A DNA stretch of 64,000 nucleotides from Lysobacter enzymogenes (GTDB lineage: Bacteria; Pseudomonadota; Gammaproteobacteria; Xanthomonadales; Xanthomonadaceae), in contig NZ_FNOG01000007.1 in NCBI RefSeq assembly GCF_900106525.1, positions 82,149 through 146,148 on the forward strand, read 5' to 3'. Below, in pieces: positions 18,626-28,074 of the stretch (positions are counted from its first letter, which is position 1; each line of letters opens with the position of its first letter). Position numbers and translations under genes: made by a program. Below the pieces are notes generated by a model. It saw only the letters and a program-made list of their open reading frames with translations, was not told the DNA's origin and made no database searches.

Positions 18626-21600
18626 TCAAAACCTCGGTATGTGGGCGCATATTCTCGGACAAATCTTGCAGGCCTTGATCACGCTGAGCCTGTATCCGGC
18701 AATCATCATCCTGACGTCGTGCCCCTGCCGCTGCAGCGACATGATGCCGTTGTGCTGCGTAAAGAGGTCCTCCAAAAGCTGGAAGCAACCGTCGTCGTCA
18801 TCGTCATCGTCGTAGTCGTCATCGTTCGCCGCGGGCTTGTTTGCAGCCGCGACGACGACCTTCGCCAGCCACCCTGGGGTGGAAAACCACTCGAACATCG
18901 GTGTGATGACGTCGGGTAGCCGGCAAGCCGCTGAGCTGCCCGGCAGGGTCGCATCGTAAATGGGATCGCCGGTTGCTTGCCCTTGGACGGCTGAAGACAT
19001 GGGGCCGACCGGTGGGCGGCTCAACGCCCAGGTCGCCCCTGACGCGGCCAACGCGCCACCCGGCGGGGGCGGCGGAGGCGGCGGCTGAAGGCCCAGGGGA
19101 TCTGTGCCCGACAAAGGGCTTCCGCCCACGTACACGTAAGTGCTGATGCCCCCATCCAAGCCGATCGGGTCGCTTTGCGCATACCGTCCCGTCCCCGGCT
19201 CGTAGTCGCGGAAGTAGTTGTAGTTCAACCCGCTGGCGGCGTCGAACCGCTGGCCCGGGAACCGCATGTCGAACACGAAGGGCACGGCGTCCAGGTCGGG
19301 ATCCTGGTTCGGGGTGCTGTTGCCGAAGACCTCGCTGGCCAGATCCCATGTCCAAACGGCCACGTTGCGCACCGGGTCGATCACCGACCGAGGCGTGCCC
19401 AGGTGGTCGGGCTGCACGTAATGCAAACGCCCGACCGACGCGGCCGGACCGACCTGCACACCCACGGGCTGGTCCACGAGCCAAATGGCTTGCTGGATGG
19501 CTGCGCCCGTGGCGCCGTAGTCGCCCAGCCACTGGCCGGCTTCGTCATATACCGTGTAGGTGTTCGTGCTGCCAACGTAGCGCCGCACCCGCTCGCCCGC
19601 GCCGTTGTAGGCGTAGTTCATGGTCGGCACGCCGGCTTGTTTCACCTGCGTGAGCCGCCCATGGGCGCCGTAGACGAACTCTTTGGTCACCCCGTCGATC
19701 GACGTCGTGTTGCCGGCCGCGTCGTAGCCGCGGGCGACGCCGCCGACGGCGGCGAGGCGATGGCTGCCGGCCGGGTAGCCGTAGGTCTGGGCTCCGCCGT
19801 TGTTGGTGAACAGCGTGCGGTTGCCGGTGGCGTCGTAGTCGTAAGCCTCCAGGACCGTGCTGGTGTCGCCGTCGCGGAACTTGGTGAGCCGGCTAAGCGA
19901 GTCGTAATCGAACTTGAGCTTGGCCGGTAGGGCAAAGGCCGCGTTGTGCAGGGCCGCCACCTGCAGCAATTCGTTGCGGGCGAAGCCGAGATCGAGGCCA
20001 CCCACGGCGTTATCGCGCAGGGACTGAACGGCGTAGTTCAGGTCGTAGGTGCGGGCGAGCACCCGACCGTTCCCGTAAGTCCAGCCGGTCGCGGGGCCGA
20101 ACGGGTTGTAGCCGCTGACCGTAAGCAACAGTTCGCGCGTGCCGCCCGGGGGCGTTACTCCGACGCTGGCGACACGGCCACGGGTGTCGCGGGTGTAATC
20201 CACCACCGAACCGTCGGGATAGGTGAGCGCGGTGAGTTGACCGGCCACGTTGTAGGCGTAGCGCACGGTCAGGCTGACCCCGTTGGTGGTCTGCACCTTG
20301 CGCGCGAGCTGGCCGAATCGGTCGTAGCAATACGCCGTGCTACCGCTGCTGTCGGTCATGGTCGACCGGCGGCCCTGGCCGAACTGCTCCCCGCTCGTGC
20401 ACACGGTGGGTACGGCGTCGTAGGTGAAGGACACGTTCAACGCGCTGTCGGGGTAGGTGACCGCGGTCACCCGGTTCAAGACGTCGTAGCTGCGCGTGCC
20501 GGTGACGTTGCGCGCATCGGTGGCCGTCTTGAGGTTGCCGGCCGCGTCGAACGTGTAGGTCGCGTTGCCGGTGTCCGGGCTGGTCACCTGCTTGCGCTCG
20601 CCGAAAGCGTTGTAGACGTAGCTCGTGTTCAGACGCTTGGGGTCGGTCACCTGCGTGACTTGGTCGAACACGTTGTAGGTGTAGTCCGTTTGGGCAGCGA
20701 TGCCTCCGACATCTTCCAGCGTTTGGCTCAAGCGGTTGAGCGGATCGTAAGCCTGGGTGATCTGCCGCGACAGCGCGTTGGTGACGCTCGCCACGTTGTT
20801 CTCGGCGTCGTAGCCGTAGGTCGTGGCGTGCCCGCCGGCGTTCTTGTCAGCCTGCAGCTGCCCCAGGGTGTTATAGACGCGCGACAGCGTCTGCTTGAGG
20901 GCACCTCCCGGAGCCTTGGTGTCCTCTTGCTTGCGGTTGCCTGCGTTGTCGAGCGTGTAATGGACCGTGTCGCCGCCATTGTCGGTCACGTCAGTCAAAC
21001 GTTGGGCGGCGTCGTAGGTGTAGGTGCTGAACGAACCGTCCGGTAGCGTCACCTTCTTGACCAGGCCGGTGGGCCAGTAATCGAACAGCGTCACCCGGTC
21101 GTCGGTTTCGGTGGCGTTGTTCGGGCCGCGCACCTTGGTGGACAACACCCAGCCACGAAGGTGGTAACTGGTGTCGGTGGCGACGCCGTTGAGGTCGAGC
21201 CTCGACAAGGGCCGACCCAAGGCGTCGTAGCCGAGAGTCTCCACGGAGCGTCCCAGCGCGTCGGTGACCTTCCACAGGTCGCCCTTGCGATGGAGGCAGA
21301 CAGTGGGGTTGGTGGCGCAGTTGGCGTCGTCGGTGCCGTAGTAACTGAAGGTCACCAAATCGTTCACGTCCGACCGCGGGCCGTCGATGCTCTTGAGCAG
21401 GCCGAGGGTGGGGCACGTGCTGTTGGCAGCTGAGACGTCCGCGGCCTCGCAGTAAGCGTAGGTCGTTGTGCGCGTTTCCGCGGTCGCCGTGTCCTTGACC
21501 GACACCGTGATCGGCTGGAAGCGCGCGTTACGGGTAACGCGCGTTTCGCGGTTACCCAACTTGCCGAAGATGAGGCGGTTGCTGGCGACGTCGCGTCGTT

Positions 21601-23350
21601 CCAGGGTGACCCGTTCTTGGGGCGTGCCCAGCGCTTCTTGCGTGGTGTGGGTGCGGGCCAACTGGCCGGTGACCGGGTCGTTAGCCTCGGCGTAACTGTG
21701 CTGGGTCTTGTTGCCGCGACGGTCCTCGACCAGGTTGAGTCGGCGACGGAAGTCGGTGGCTTCGTCGTTGTAGCTGTGCTTCACCGTGCCGCGGATGTCG
21801 TTGACGTCGCCGACCTTGCGGGGCGGGCCGTTCGTGACGGCGGTGGTCAAGCCGTAGGTTGTGGGGTGCCCCAACGCGTCGGTGACGGTGGCGCCGCCGG
21901 CCGCGGTGTACGACAACGTCACGCCTTCGGCGCCACCGGCGTGCTGGCTGGAGATAACGCGGCCCTTCGTGTCGTAGGCGAACGTGCTGAAGCGCACGTT
22001 GTCTTCCGCGGTGATGCCGGTGAGGTGCACGGGGTAGCGCGTGTCCTCGTAGTGGTAGACCCGTGTGCCGCTGTTCGGGTAGGTGGCCGACGCGACTTGA
22101 CCCTTGGGGCCGTAGCCGTAAGTAACCAGCGCGACGCCGGCGGAGGTCAACGAGGCGATGGTCGCGTCGCTGCCGGTGCCGTTGTAAGCCACCTTGAGCG
22201 AGCGCCCGGTCGAGTGGGTGATGGTGTCCAGTCGGCCGGCGCTGTCGTAGGCGTAGGTCAGGCCGGTGCCGTCTTCGGCTTGTTGACCGACCATCCGGCC
22301 TTCGGAGTCGAAGGTCACGACACCGGACGCGCGGTAGAGCACCCATTGCGCTCCACTCTGGATCAACCGCTCACCGCTGTCGTCGGTGGCCCAGTAAGCG
22401 GCGCCGTCCTGGCGGAAGCGGACCTGATAGCCGCTACCATCGATCAAGGCCACGGTGCCGCCGGTGAGGGTCAACCGCATGCTGTGGGAGTGGGTCCAGC
22501 CAGACCCGAAACCGCCGGAGGCGCTGGCGACGCCCGAATGGTAGTAGCGCGAGAACGTCAGCCAGCCGAGGGCGAGATCCGTCTCGGTTTCATACTTCTC
22601 ACCGGTTTTAACGTTGCACGGGTTGCCCACGGTGGACGACACACCCTTGTCGCATTCCGAGCCCTTACCCGTGATTTTCGCGATGAAGTCGGTGTTGACG
22701 CAGGCGTTGTGTTCGTCCTTCCACTCGGTGCCTTGGAGCGGGCACTGTATTCGGCGCGACCGGAGGATGGAGAGATCTACGTAGTCGCTGCTGACGCAAG
22801 GATCTTCTTCTGTGTTGGAGCCACTCAAAACCGTGGAGTGGAAATCCTTGCGTTCGAAGCGGCCTTCGTAGCCGGGGATATGCACCTGCCAACCAGAAGC
22901 CGGCGTCAGCGTTGCGCCTCCCGGGCACTCGGGGTTCGTGGTCTGCAGCTCCGCGAGCATCAGATCGTAAGAGGCTTGTTCGGTGAGCTGGGTTTGGGAG
23001 GTGTCGCCATTGGGGTAGTAGGACCAGTTGGGATCGGCCGGCTGTTCTTTGCCCATCCAATACGACAACGTGATGTTGCCGTTGGTGTCGATTTGGCGGT
23101 CCTTGACCTTGGTGACTTGCTCCCATATCCCTGGAAAAGGCTGGTTGTGAGCGTTGACGGCGCTCAGCGCTTCTTGCTGGGTGTTGTAGGGGGTGTTCAA
23201 GCCGGTGGGCTCGAGCACTTTCCACGCGTTGCCGCTTTCCTCTTGCGCCATCGCGTTGGTGGAGAGCGCCACGCCAACGGCCAGCGTTAGGCTGGCTAAG
23301 CGAATTGTTCTGGCGCGGTGAGTGGGTGAAGCTCCATTTCTACTCGACAT
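18626..23350 (-). CDS. Secreted RHS-repeat protein with C-terminal toxin candidate
   Basis: The product has 1574 residues. A Sec signal peptide ends near ALSTNAMA (35). An N-terminal region with several Cys leads into many YD repeats (YDxxGNxxxxT type) from about 260, then the RHS core (PDHLGTPRSVID; FRDYEPGTGRYAQSDPIGLDGG) ending in DPLGL near 1421. The 153-residue tail is specific to this protein: proline run, GDPIYDA, an Asp-rich stretch near 1509-1520, then a Cys-rich end (KACKICPRICAH). RHS shells enclose and deliver C-terminal toxins; this tail is the toxin candidate but of no known type. I chose the ATG at 23350, with AAGGAG 6 bp before it. No PAAR domain is visible. Confidence 0.85.
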   Translation of the reverse strand: MSSRNGASPTHRARTIRLASLTLAVGVALSTNAMAQEESGNAWKVLEPTGLNTPYNTQQEALSAVNAHNQPFPGIWEQVTKVKDRQIDTNGNITLSYWMGKEQPADPNWSYYPNGDTSQTQLTEQASYDLMLAELQTTNPECPGGATLTPASGWQVHIPGYEGRFERKDFHSTVLSGSNTEEDPCVSSDYVDLSILRSRRIQCPLQGTEWKDEHNACVNTDFIAKITGKGSECDKGVSSTVGNPCNVKTGEKYETETDLALGWLTFSRYYHSGVASASGGFGSGWTHSHSMRLTLTGGTVALIDGSGYQVRFRQDGAAYWATDDSGERLIQSGAQWVLYRASGVVTFDSEGRMVGQQAEDGTGLTYAYDSAGRLDTITHSTGRSLKVAYNGTGSDATIASLTSAGVALVTYGYGPKGQVASATYPNSGTRVYHYEDTRYPVHLTGITAEDNVRFSTFAYDTKGRVISSQHAGGAEGVTLSYTAAGGATVTDALGHPTTYGLTTAVTNGPPRKVGDVNDIRGTVKHSYNDEATDFRRRLNLVEDRRGNKTQHSYAEANDPVTGQLARTHTTQEALGTPQERVTLERRDVASNRLIFGKLGNRETRVTRNARFQPITVSVKDTATAETRTTTYAYCEAADVSAANSTCPTLGLLKSIDGPRSDVNDLVTFSYYGTDDANCATNPTVCLHRKGDLWKVTDALGRSVETLGYDALGRPLSRLDLNGVATDTSYHLRGWVLSTKVRGPNNATETDDRVTLFDYWPTGLVKKVTLPDGSFSTYTYDAAQRLTDVTDNGGDTVHYTLDNAGNRKQEDTKAPGGALKQTLSRVYNTLGQLQADKNAGGHATTYGYDAENNVASVTNALSRQITQAYDPLNRLSQTLEDVGGIAAQTDYTYNVFDQVTQVTDPKRLNTSYVYNAFGERKQVTSPDTGNATYTFDAAGNLKTATDARNVTGTRSYDVLNRVTAVTYPDSALNVSFTYDAVPTVCTSGEQFGQGRRSTMTDSSGSTAYCYDRFGQLARKVQTTNGVSLTVRYAYNVAGQLTALTYPDGSVVDYTRDTRGRVASVGVTPPGGTRELLLTVSGYNPFGPATGWTYGNGRVLARTYDLNYAVQSLRDNAVGGLDLGFARNELLQVAALHNAAFALPAKLKFDYDSLSRLTKFRDGDTSTVLEAYDYDATGNRTLFTNNGGAQTYGYPAGSHRLAAVGGVARGYDAAGNTTSIDGVTKEFVYGAHGRLTQVKQAGVPTMNYAYNGAGERVRRYVGSTNTYTVYDEAGQWLGDYGATGAAIQQAIWLVDQPVGVQVGPAASVGRLHYVQPDHLGTPRSVIDPVRNVAVWTWDLASEVFGNSTPNQDPDLDAVPFVFDMRFPGQRFDAASGLNYNYFRDYEPGTGRYAQSDPIGLDGGISTYVYVGGSPLSGTDPLGLQPPPPPPPPGGALAASGATWALSRPPVGPMSSAVQGQATGDPIYDATLPGSSAACRLPDVITPMFEWFSTPGWLAKVVVAAANKPAANDDDYDDDDDDDGCFQLLEDLFTQHNGIMSLQRQGHDVRMMIAGYRLSVIKACKICPRICAHIPRF

Positions 23351-24135
23351 CACAGTCTCCTTGTGAGAGGGCAATCAGGTGCCCATTACCGGTGCGTTGT
23401 GGGTGAGAGGTTCACAGCGCAATCCGATTCCAGCGGCGCGGTTCAGTCACGCGATGCGTGATGGCAAAAAACCTTGCAACCCCGGCTTGTGCGGAACAGC
23501 AAGCAGGGCAAGTCACCCTGCGTGCGGCCTGGAGCGTTAAGGCTAATTGAGGCACGCTTAGCGCCCAAGATGACGGGCCACCCGGTCAAGGCAGGCGCGG
23601 GGCTCGGACTGACAGCGGGGTATCGACAAGTCCATTTGCATCACTCCATGTGGGATCCGTTTTGGTGGCTCGCGGTCGTGTCCAAGGCGATAAGCCTGCC
23701 GAGCCCAACGCTTCATCGAAAGTATTTAGCGGAAGCCAGAGTGTCACATATGCCTTCTCTGGCGTTTACTTCTGGACTCCGCTCATTGGTGTCTTTGGCG
23801 GGGAAGTTGCTTGGGTATCTTGGCCAGATCAAGGGCATTGATCTGCGACGCAAGTGTTTTTCTTTGTGAAAATCCCATCCCGTTGACGCGGAGCCCAGTA
23901 GTCAGGCTAGGCCGACCTTGCGCGTCCCAGAACCCACTGAAAGTGCCTGGGAGGGATGTCTGACGCGTAGATAAAGACGACACCACCCGGCTTAACGAAT
24001 TACCTAAAATCGCCAGTCTCATCGGGTCTCGGCACCGGATGGGTTCCGAACGGGCTCGTGCTTCACATTAGCACCCTGCCTTACTCTTGTGCGTTCCAGC
24101 GCCGGTGCGGCTGTCATCTCGTCGGCTGCGCTGAC
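23351..24135. other. Gene-poor stretch upstream of the RHS gene
   Basis: About 785 bp lie between the RHS start and the end of the next gene. Short open frames occur on both strands (23474-23869 +, 23650-23841 +, 23783-24022 -), but none has a good start site, a known motif or convincing codon use. It presumably holds the RHS promoter near 23360-23470 and decayed sequence. Confidence 0.5.
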
Positions 24136-25122
24136 TCAGTCAGTCGGTCCAGCATCAAAGTCCTTCATCGAAGTCAGGTCTGATGTTTGTAACGAATCGT
24201 AGAGTTTTTCTTGAGCCTCGGTGAGGCGGAAGGGCGCGGCCAGGCTGCAACTAGTGACGGGCCTGGTGTGTTGACGTCGGGGGCGAACGTGCTTGAGGTC
24301 TTCGATGTATTTTTTTGAAGGCATAGAAATGCCACGGAGCTCCGCTTCCATGCGTGCTCTATCAATTTGATGTGCGACATCATCCCAGTACTCTGCCCGA
24401 CTTCCATCGTCGAGATCGGCGATAGGGCGCTGCGTCGGGCTATCGCCAAAAGGCCACTCGAGATAATCGGCAAAGGCGGGGACTAGAACATGCTTCGCGA
24501 GACATAGGTGCGGACAGCTGCCTACTACCGCGGCAAAGCACCCCATGAGTGCGAACTCGTAGACATCGTCGAATTCGGTTTGGCCCATCAGGCGACGAAG
24601 TCGGTGGCGCCCAAGCAGAGCGAGGAACGCATCTGTTGTGCGTAGATCTGCAAGGGAATCGATGGTGTCGGTGTCGTCAGGCACTTCGCGTCGAAACGAA
24701 CTTCGCGCAAGCGCTTCGGGAGACTCATCCCAGACGCGACTTCGTGCTATTCCAGCAGGTAGCATTTCCAGCAAGCGCAACACAGTATCCACACTTATGT
24801 CGCCGTCGGTGAGTAATTGCCCGATGGGATGAACTGTCCAGAAACGCAGTGCTGTATTCCCATGCTTTTTCGAGATGGCATTGATTGTCTTCTCGCTCGG
24901 AATGGCGCCTAACAAGTAGCGTGCGTACTTCCGCGTTCCCTCTCCGCTGGTGGCGCCTCGCTGAGTGCCAACCCCCTTGCCATCAAGACTGGCCTCGATG
25001 CCCGTGGTCGTCCACGTTCCGGCAAGTAGGGCTAACTCCGCATAGCAGGCTGCCCCGCGAAGCAGAGACAGGCGGTGCTGGGCCAGGGCCGGGCTGGGAC
25101 GGGTCTCAGAGGCTGGTGACAT
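24136..25122 (-). CDS. Hypothetical cargo protein
   Basis: This 328-residue soluble protein is of unknown function. I chose the ATG at 25122; a TTG at 25146 in the same frame is weaker. It has no signal peptide, membrane segment or catalytic motif I can name. Blocks that look structured include ARYLLGAIPSEKTINAISKKHG, RLMGQTEFDDVYEFALMGCF and LEWPFGDSPTQRP. It is divergent from the small gene at 25221 that leads to the tns operon, with about 100 bp between them. It lies inside the Tn7-like element, so it may be cargo or a transposition accessory; nothing decides this. Confidence 0.55.
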   Translation of the reverse strand: MSPASETRPSPALAQHRLSLLRGAACYAELALLAGTWTTTGIEASLDGKGVGTQRGATSGEGTRKYARYLLGAIPSEKTINAISKKHGNTALRFWTVHPIGQLLTDGDISVDTVLRLLEMLPAGIARSRVWDESPEALARSSFRREVPDDTDTIDSLADLRTTDAFLALLGRHRLRRLMGQTEFDDVYEFALMGCFAAVVGSCPHLCLAKHVLVPAFADYLEWPFGDSPTQRPIADLDDGSRAEYWDDVAHQIDRARMEAELRGISMPSKKYIEDLKHVRPRRQHTRPVTSCSLAAPFRLTEAQEKLYDSLQTSDLTSMKDFDAGPTD

Positions 25123-25220
25123 CAACGGTATTCTGAGGGGCGGCAAAGTACCGAGTTCGGTATTTCAACGATAGCCGTTTCACCGTATGCAAGTCAGGAC
25201 CTGCCTTGTACGGTCTCTGC

Positions 25221-25517
25221 ATGGCCGATCAAGAACATACGAGCACAGAGGGCCCGGCTCTGGGCGAGCTGGTCTCCCATTACGAGCAACTGCTGCTGGG
25301 TCGATACGGACCATTAATCCGGGGGGCAGACCTGGTGCGGGTCGCGGGGTACCCCAACTCGGAGGCATTACGCCTCGCGGTTCGTAGACAGGTTGTGGGG
25401 TTCCCGGTCTTCAAAATTGCCGGTCGGCGGGGGCGATTCGCTCATGCGGGCGATGTGGCCCGCTGGCTGGCGCAGGTCGACGCGCATTCGCAAGTCAAAG
25501 GAGGATCCATGAGCTAA
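25221..25517 (+). CDS. Small putative DNA-binding protein
   Basis: The 98-residue product starts with ATG at 25221. The central part (LLLGRYGPLIRGADLVRVAGYPNSEALRLAVRRQ, 34 residues summarised by its ends) has the spacing of a helix-turn-helix of the excisionase/PrtN kind, followed by FPVFKIAGRRGRFAHAGDVARWL. Such proteins often sit beside mobile-element genes. It stands just before a terminator and the tnsA gene, and may regulate the tns operon. The call is by shape only. Confidence 0.5.
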   Translation: MADQEHTSTEGPALGELVSHYEQLLLGRYGPLIRGADLVRVAGYPNSEALRLAVRRQVVGFPVFKIAGRRGRFAHAGDVARWLAQVDAHSQVKGGSMS

Positions 25518-25558
25518 GCATGCTCGCATTACCCTGCTGAGGCCCCAGAAACGAGAAA

Positions 25559-25582
25559 ACCCAAGCGCGCCAACGCTTGGGT
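25559..25582 (+). terminator. Hairpin terminator before tnsA
   Basis: ACCCAAGCG pairs perfectly with CGCTTGGGT around a six-base loop and is followed by CCTTTGT. It separates the small upstream gene from the tns operon. The T tract is short. Confidence 0.6.
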
Positions 25583-25747
25583 CCTTTGTATCTCGTCTTT
25601 CGGTGCAGCCGTCGAACTTGCCTATCTCGACTCCTTTAGCCTCCCATGCCCGTCCCCTGGCGTCAAGGGAGGCGAGTGTGGTGTTCGGCCAGGGACTACG
25701 CTGCGCCAGGGCCTCAATCCATTCAGATCCAAGGATTGAGGTATCTC

Positions 25748-26257
25748 ATGTGTTGCATATCTGATTTGCGCGGCCGCCTGGCCGTGCCTACCACCATTTC
25801 CTATGAGATCGAAGGGGTCGTTCCCGACTACCGACGCATTCCCTTGTCCCGGAGCACGCATATGCGTGGCTGGCATCCCGTTCGGGAGGGACATCCCGCG
25901 ACCCCATTCGAGTCTTATCTAGAGTGCCGCGTCATTTCGGTGTTGGCGCGGTACCCACAACTGGTGTCGATCAAGTCTCAGCCGGTGACGATTTTTTACC
26001 GGCACGACGGCCGTGCTCATCGCTATACCCCCGATCTTCTCGTGCAACTGTCTGAGGTGCCGATTGCGTTGAAAGTGCTGGGGTTCGAGGCGCTTACCTA
26101 CGTCGAGGTAAAGCCCCAGCGTCGCGCGATCGAGGTGGAGGACACGCTGCAACGCCAGTTCAATGTAGTGCGCCAGGCCACGGGTCATGCGGTGGCATTG
26201 ATCACCGATTGGGACCTCCTCGCCGATGAGACGGAGGAGTGCCTCTATGGCTTCTGA
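25748..26257 (+). CDS. tnsA: TnsA-like transposon endonuclease
   Basis: The product has 169 residues from the ATG at 25748, preceded by TTGAGG; an open frame extends back to 25646 but lacks a good start. TnsA is a restriction-like nuclease that nicks the 5' ends of the transposon so that cut-and-paste movement is possible. Visible catalytic residues are Glu55/Glu59 in TPFESYLE, Asp96 in HRYTPDLL, and Glu120 and Lys122 in YVEVKPQ, giving the E-D-ExK set. The length fits the nuclease domain with a short C-terminal part. The last 11 bp overlap tnsB, so the two are translated together. Confidence 0.85.
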   Translation: MCCISDLRGRLAVPTTISYEIEGVVPDYRRIPLSRSTHMRGWHPVREGHPATPFESYLECRVISVLARYPQLVSIKSQPVTIFYRHDGRAHRYTPDLLVQLSEVPIALKVLGFEALTYVEVKPQRRAIEVEDTLQRQFNVVRQATGHAVALITDWDLLADETEECLYGF

Positions 26258-28074
26258 ACTCAGGGTCGGGCAGCAGGTTCTCTACCAGGCGATCCAAGGC
26301 TCGGTACTGGAGATGCCTGGTCACGACACCGTGCTCATCGACTTTGGTGAGCTGGGAGTCGCCACCGTCGGCCGCAACGAAGTGATTGCGATTGCCCCAG
26401 CCAAAGACATCCTCGCGGGTTCGACGCTCTCACGCATCTCCAATGAAGACTGGCAAAAGGCCGCGGGCCGAGCGGACGCAATCCGCACGCTAATAGCTAG
26501 CGGGGCGCCGACACGCGGTGATGTGAAAACGGCAGCTTCCAAGCTGGGTCTGTCTGAACGGCATCTGTGGCGCTTGATTCGCGATTTCCGACAGCACGAG
26601 ACCATCAGCGGCTTGGTCTCCCTGGCCGCTGGTCGCAAAACTGGGGCCAAGGTGCTGCCCGCGGAAGTCGAGCGCGTGATCACCGAGATGATCGAAACGC
26701 ATTTTCTCCAGCCCGAGCGATGGACGAGGACCGCGCTACACGAGCGCATTGTGATGGAGTGCGAGCGACGGGTGATCAAGCCCCCATCGTTTAAAACAGT
26801 TTCTTCCCGGCTCGACGATTACCGGAGTCGTGAATCGCAACGAAAGCGCATTGGTGCGAAGGCTGCTCGCTACCAGTACCAACCTATGCCGGGGCATGTC
26901 GAGGTCAGCGGGCCCCTAGAGCGCGTCGAGATCGATCACACGCCGCTGGATGTAATGGTGCGTTCAGACGATCGGTGCTGCGACTACGTTGGCCGGCCGT
27001 GGCTGTCCATCGCAATTGACGTTTACACCCGTTGCATCCTCGGCATCCAAATCGGCTTTGAAGTGCCATCGATTCTGTCGGTCGCGTTGTGCCTGACTCA
27101 TGCCGTACTGCCAAAGTCGCCAGCGGCTGAGTTCGGCGTGCCGCTGGACTGGGGCATGCACGGGATTCCAAAAGAGATCGTCGTCGACAATGGCAAGGAC
27201 TTCGTCTCGACGGCGTTTCGACGTGGCTGCGAACAGTACGGGATCTTGCTTACGTATCGTCCTGTTGGAAGTCCGCATTACGGAGGAACCATTGAACGCT
27301 TGATCGGGACGATGGTGGGGCAGTGTCATTTGCTACCGGGAACGACCAAGAACTCGGTCAAGGCACGGCGCGACTACGACAGCGTCAAGCACGCCGCACT
27401 AACTCTGAGCCAAGCGCGCTCATGGTTTGTGGAGCAACTGCTGGGGCGCTACCACCTATTGCCGCATCGCACGCTTCGTATCCCTCCGGAAGCTGCGTGG
27501 AAGCGCGCCATGGAGGGCGAGGGTGGGGTTTGATCCGTTGGAATTCCTGGCAGCCTTCCTCCCAGGCGACTATCGGGTGCTCACGCGAACCGGCGTGGAG
27601 ATAAACAACCTGCAGTACTGGTCGGACGCTCTGTCGCCTTGGGTGGGTCAACGCAAGAAGGTGCTGGTCACCTACGACCCCAGGGACATCACCTTCGTCT
27701 ACGTCCGCACACCGGGTGGCGTGCTCGTTCGCTGCTCGGTGACGACACTAGGCGTGCCGGCGATTTCACTGGCCGAGTGGCAGTCCCGACGCCGCTACGA
27801 AGACAGTCTCGGAAAAGACCCGGAGCGAGTCGCCAGAAGGCACGCCAGCATGCGCCGAAATGACGAGCGCGTTGCGGAGCTCAAGGCCTCAAGGCGCGTC
27901 CGCCGCAGGCGAGCCACAGAGGCCGCGGGGGATCGATTCCGTAGCGTGTCGACCCCTACGGCGGAACGCTCGCTGCCCGTGGACACCGCAGTTCACATCG
28001 TCACCGAACCCGAACTCGAACCGGTGGGTGACATCACCTCTATTCGCATTTACGAGATCGATACCTATGAATAA
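26247..28074 (+). CDS. tnsB: TnsB-like DDE transposase, split by a +1 frame change
   Basis: TnsB binds the element ends and joins 3' ends to the target. The ATG at 26247 follows GGAGGAG. Frame one (428 codons) has helix-turn-helix regions and a DDE core: Asp near 229 (VEIDHTPLD), Asp near 313 (IVVDNGKDF), Glu near 349 (GTIERLIG). It stops at TGA 27531-27533. The +1 frame then continues without stop to 28074 and encodes the Mu-transposase C-terminal domain (FLAAFLPGDYR, WVGQRKKVLVTYDPRDIT). The joined product would be about 608 residues, normal for TnsB. The break at GTT-TGA may be programmed, or an indel in a G run. tnsC begins inside the last codons. Confidence 0.8.
27512..27534 (+). promoter_or_regulatory. 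Candidate programmed +1 frameshift site in tnsB
   Basis: The zero frame reads GGT GGG GTT TGA T. Slipping forward one base turns GTT into TTT, skips the TGA stop and continues with GAT CCG TTG, straight into the missing C-terminal domain. A G-rich stretch with GGAGGG (27512) and GAGGG (27519), resembling a Shine-Dalgarno sequence, lies just before it. The arrangement mirrors the prfB site (SD, then CTT TGA C). An ordinary one-base insertion in the G run is the alternative. Confidence 0.45.

Noticed and set aside
25110..25200. ACCGTTGATG and CACCGTATGC as a possible internal transposon end before tnsA
   Set aside because: They do not keep the GCTGACA-N2-GTTA spacing, and no TGTCGAG or 5-bp duplication is present.
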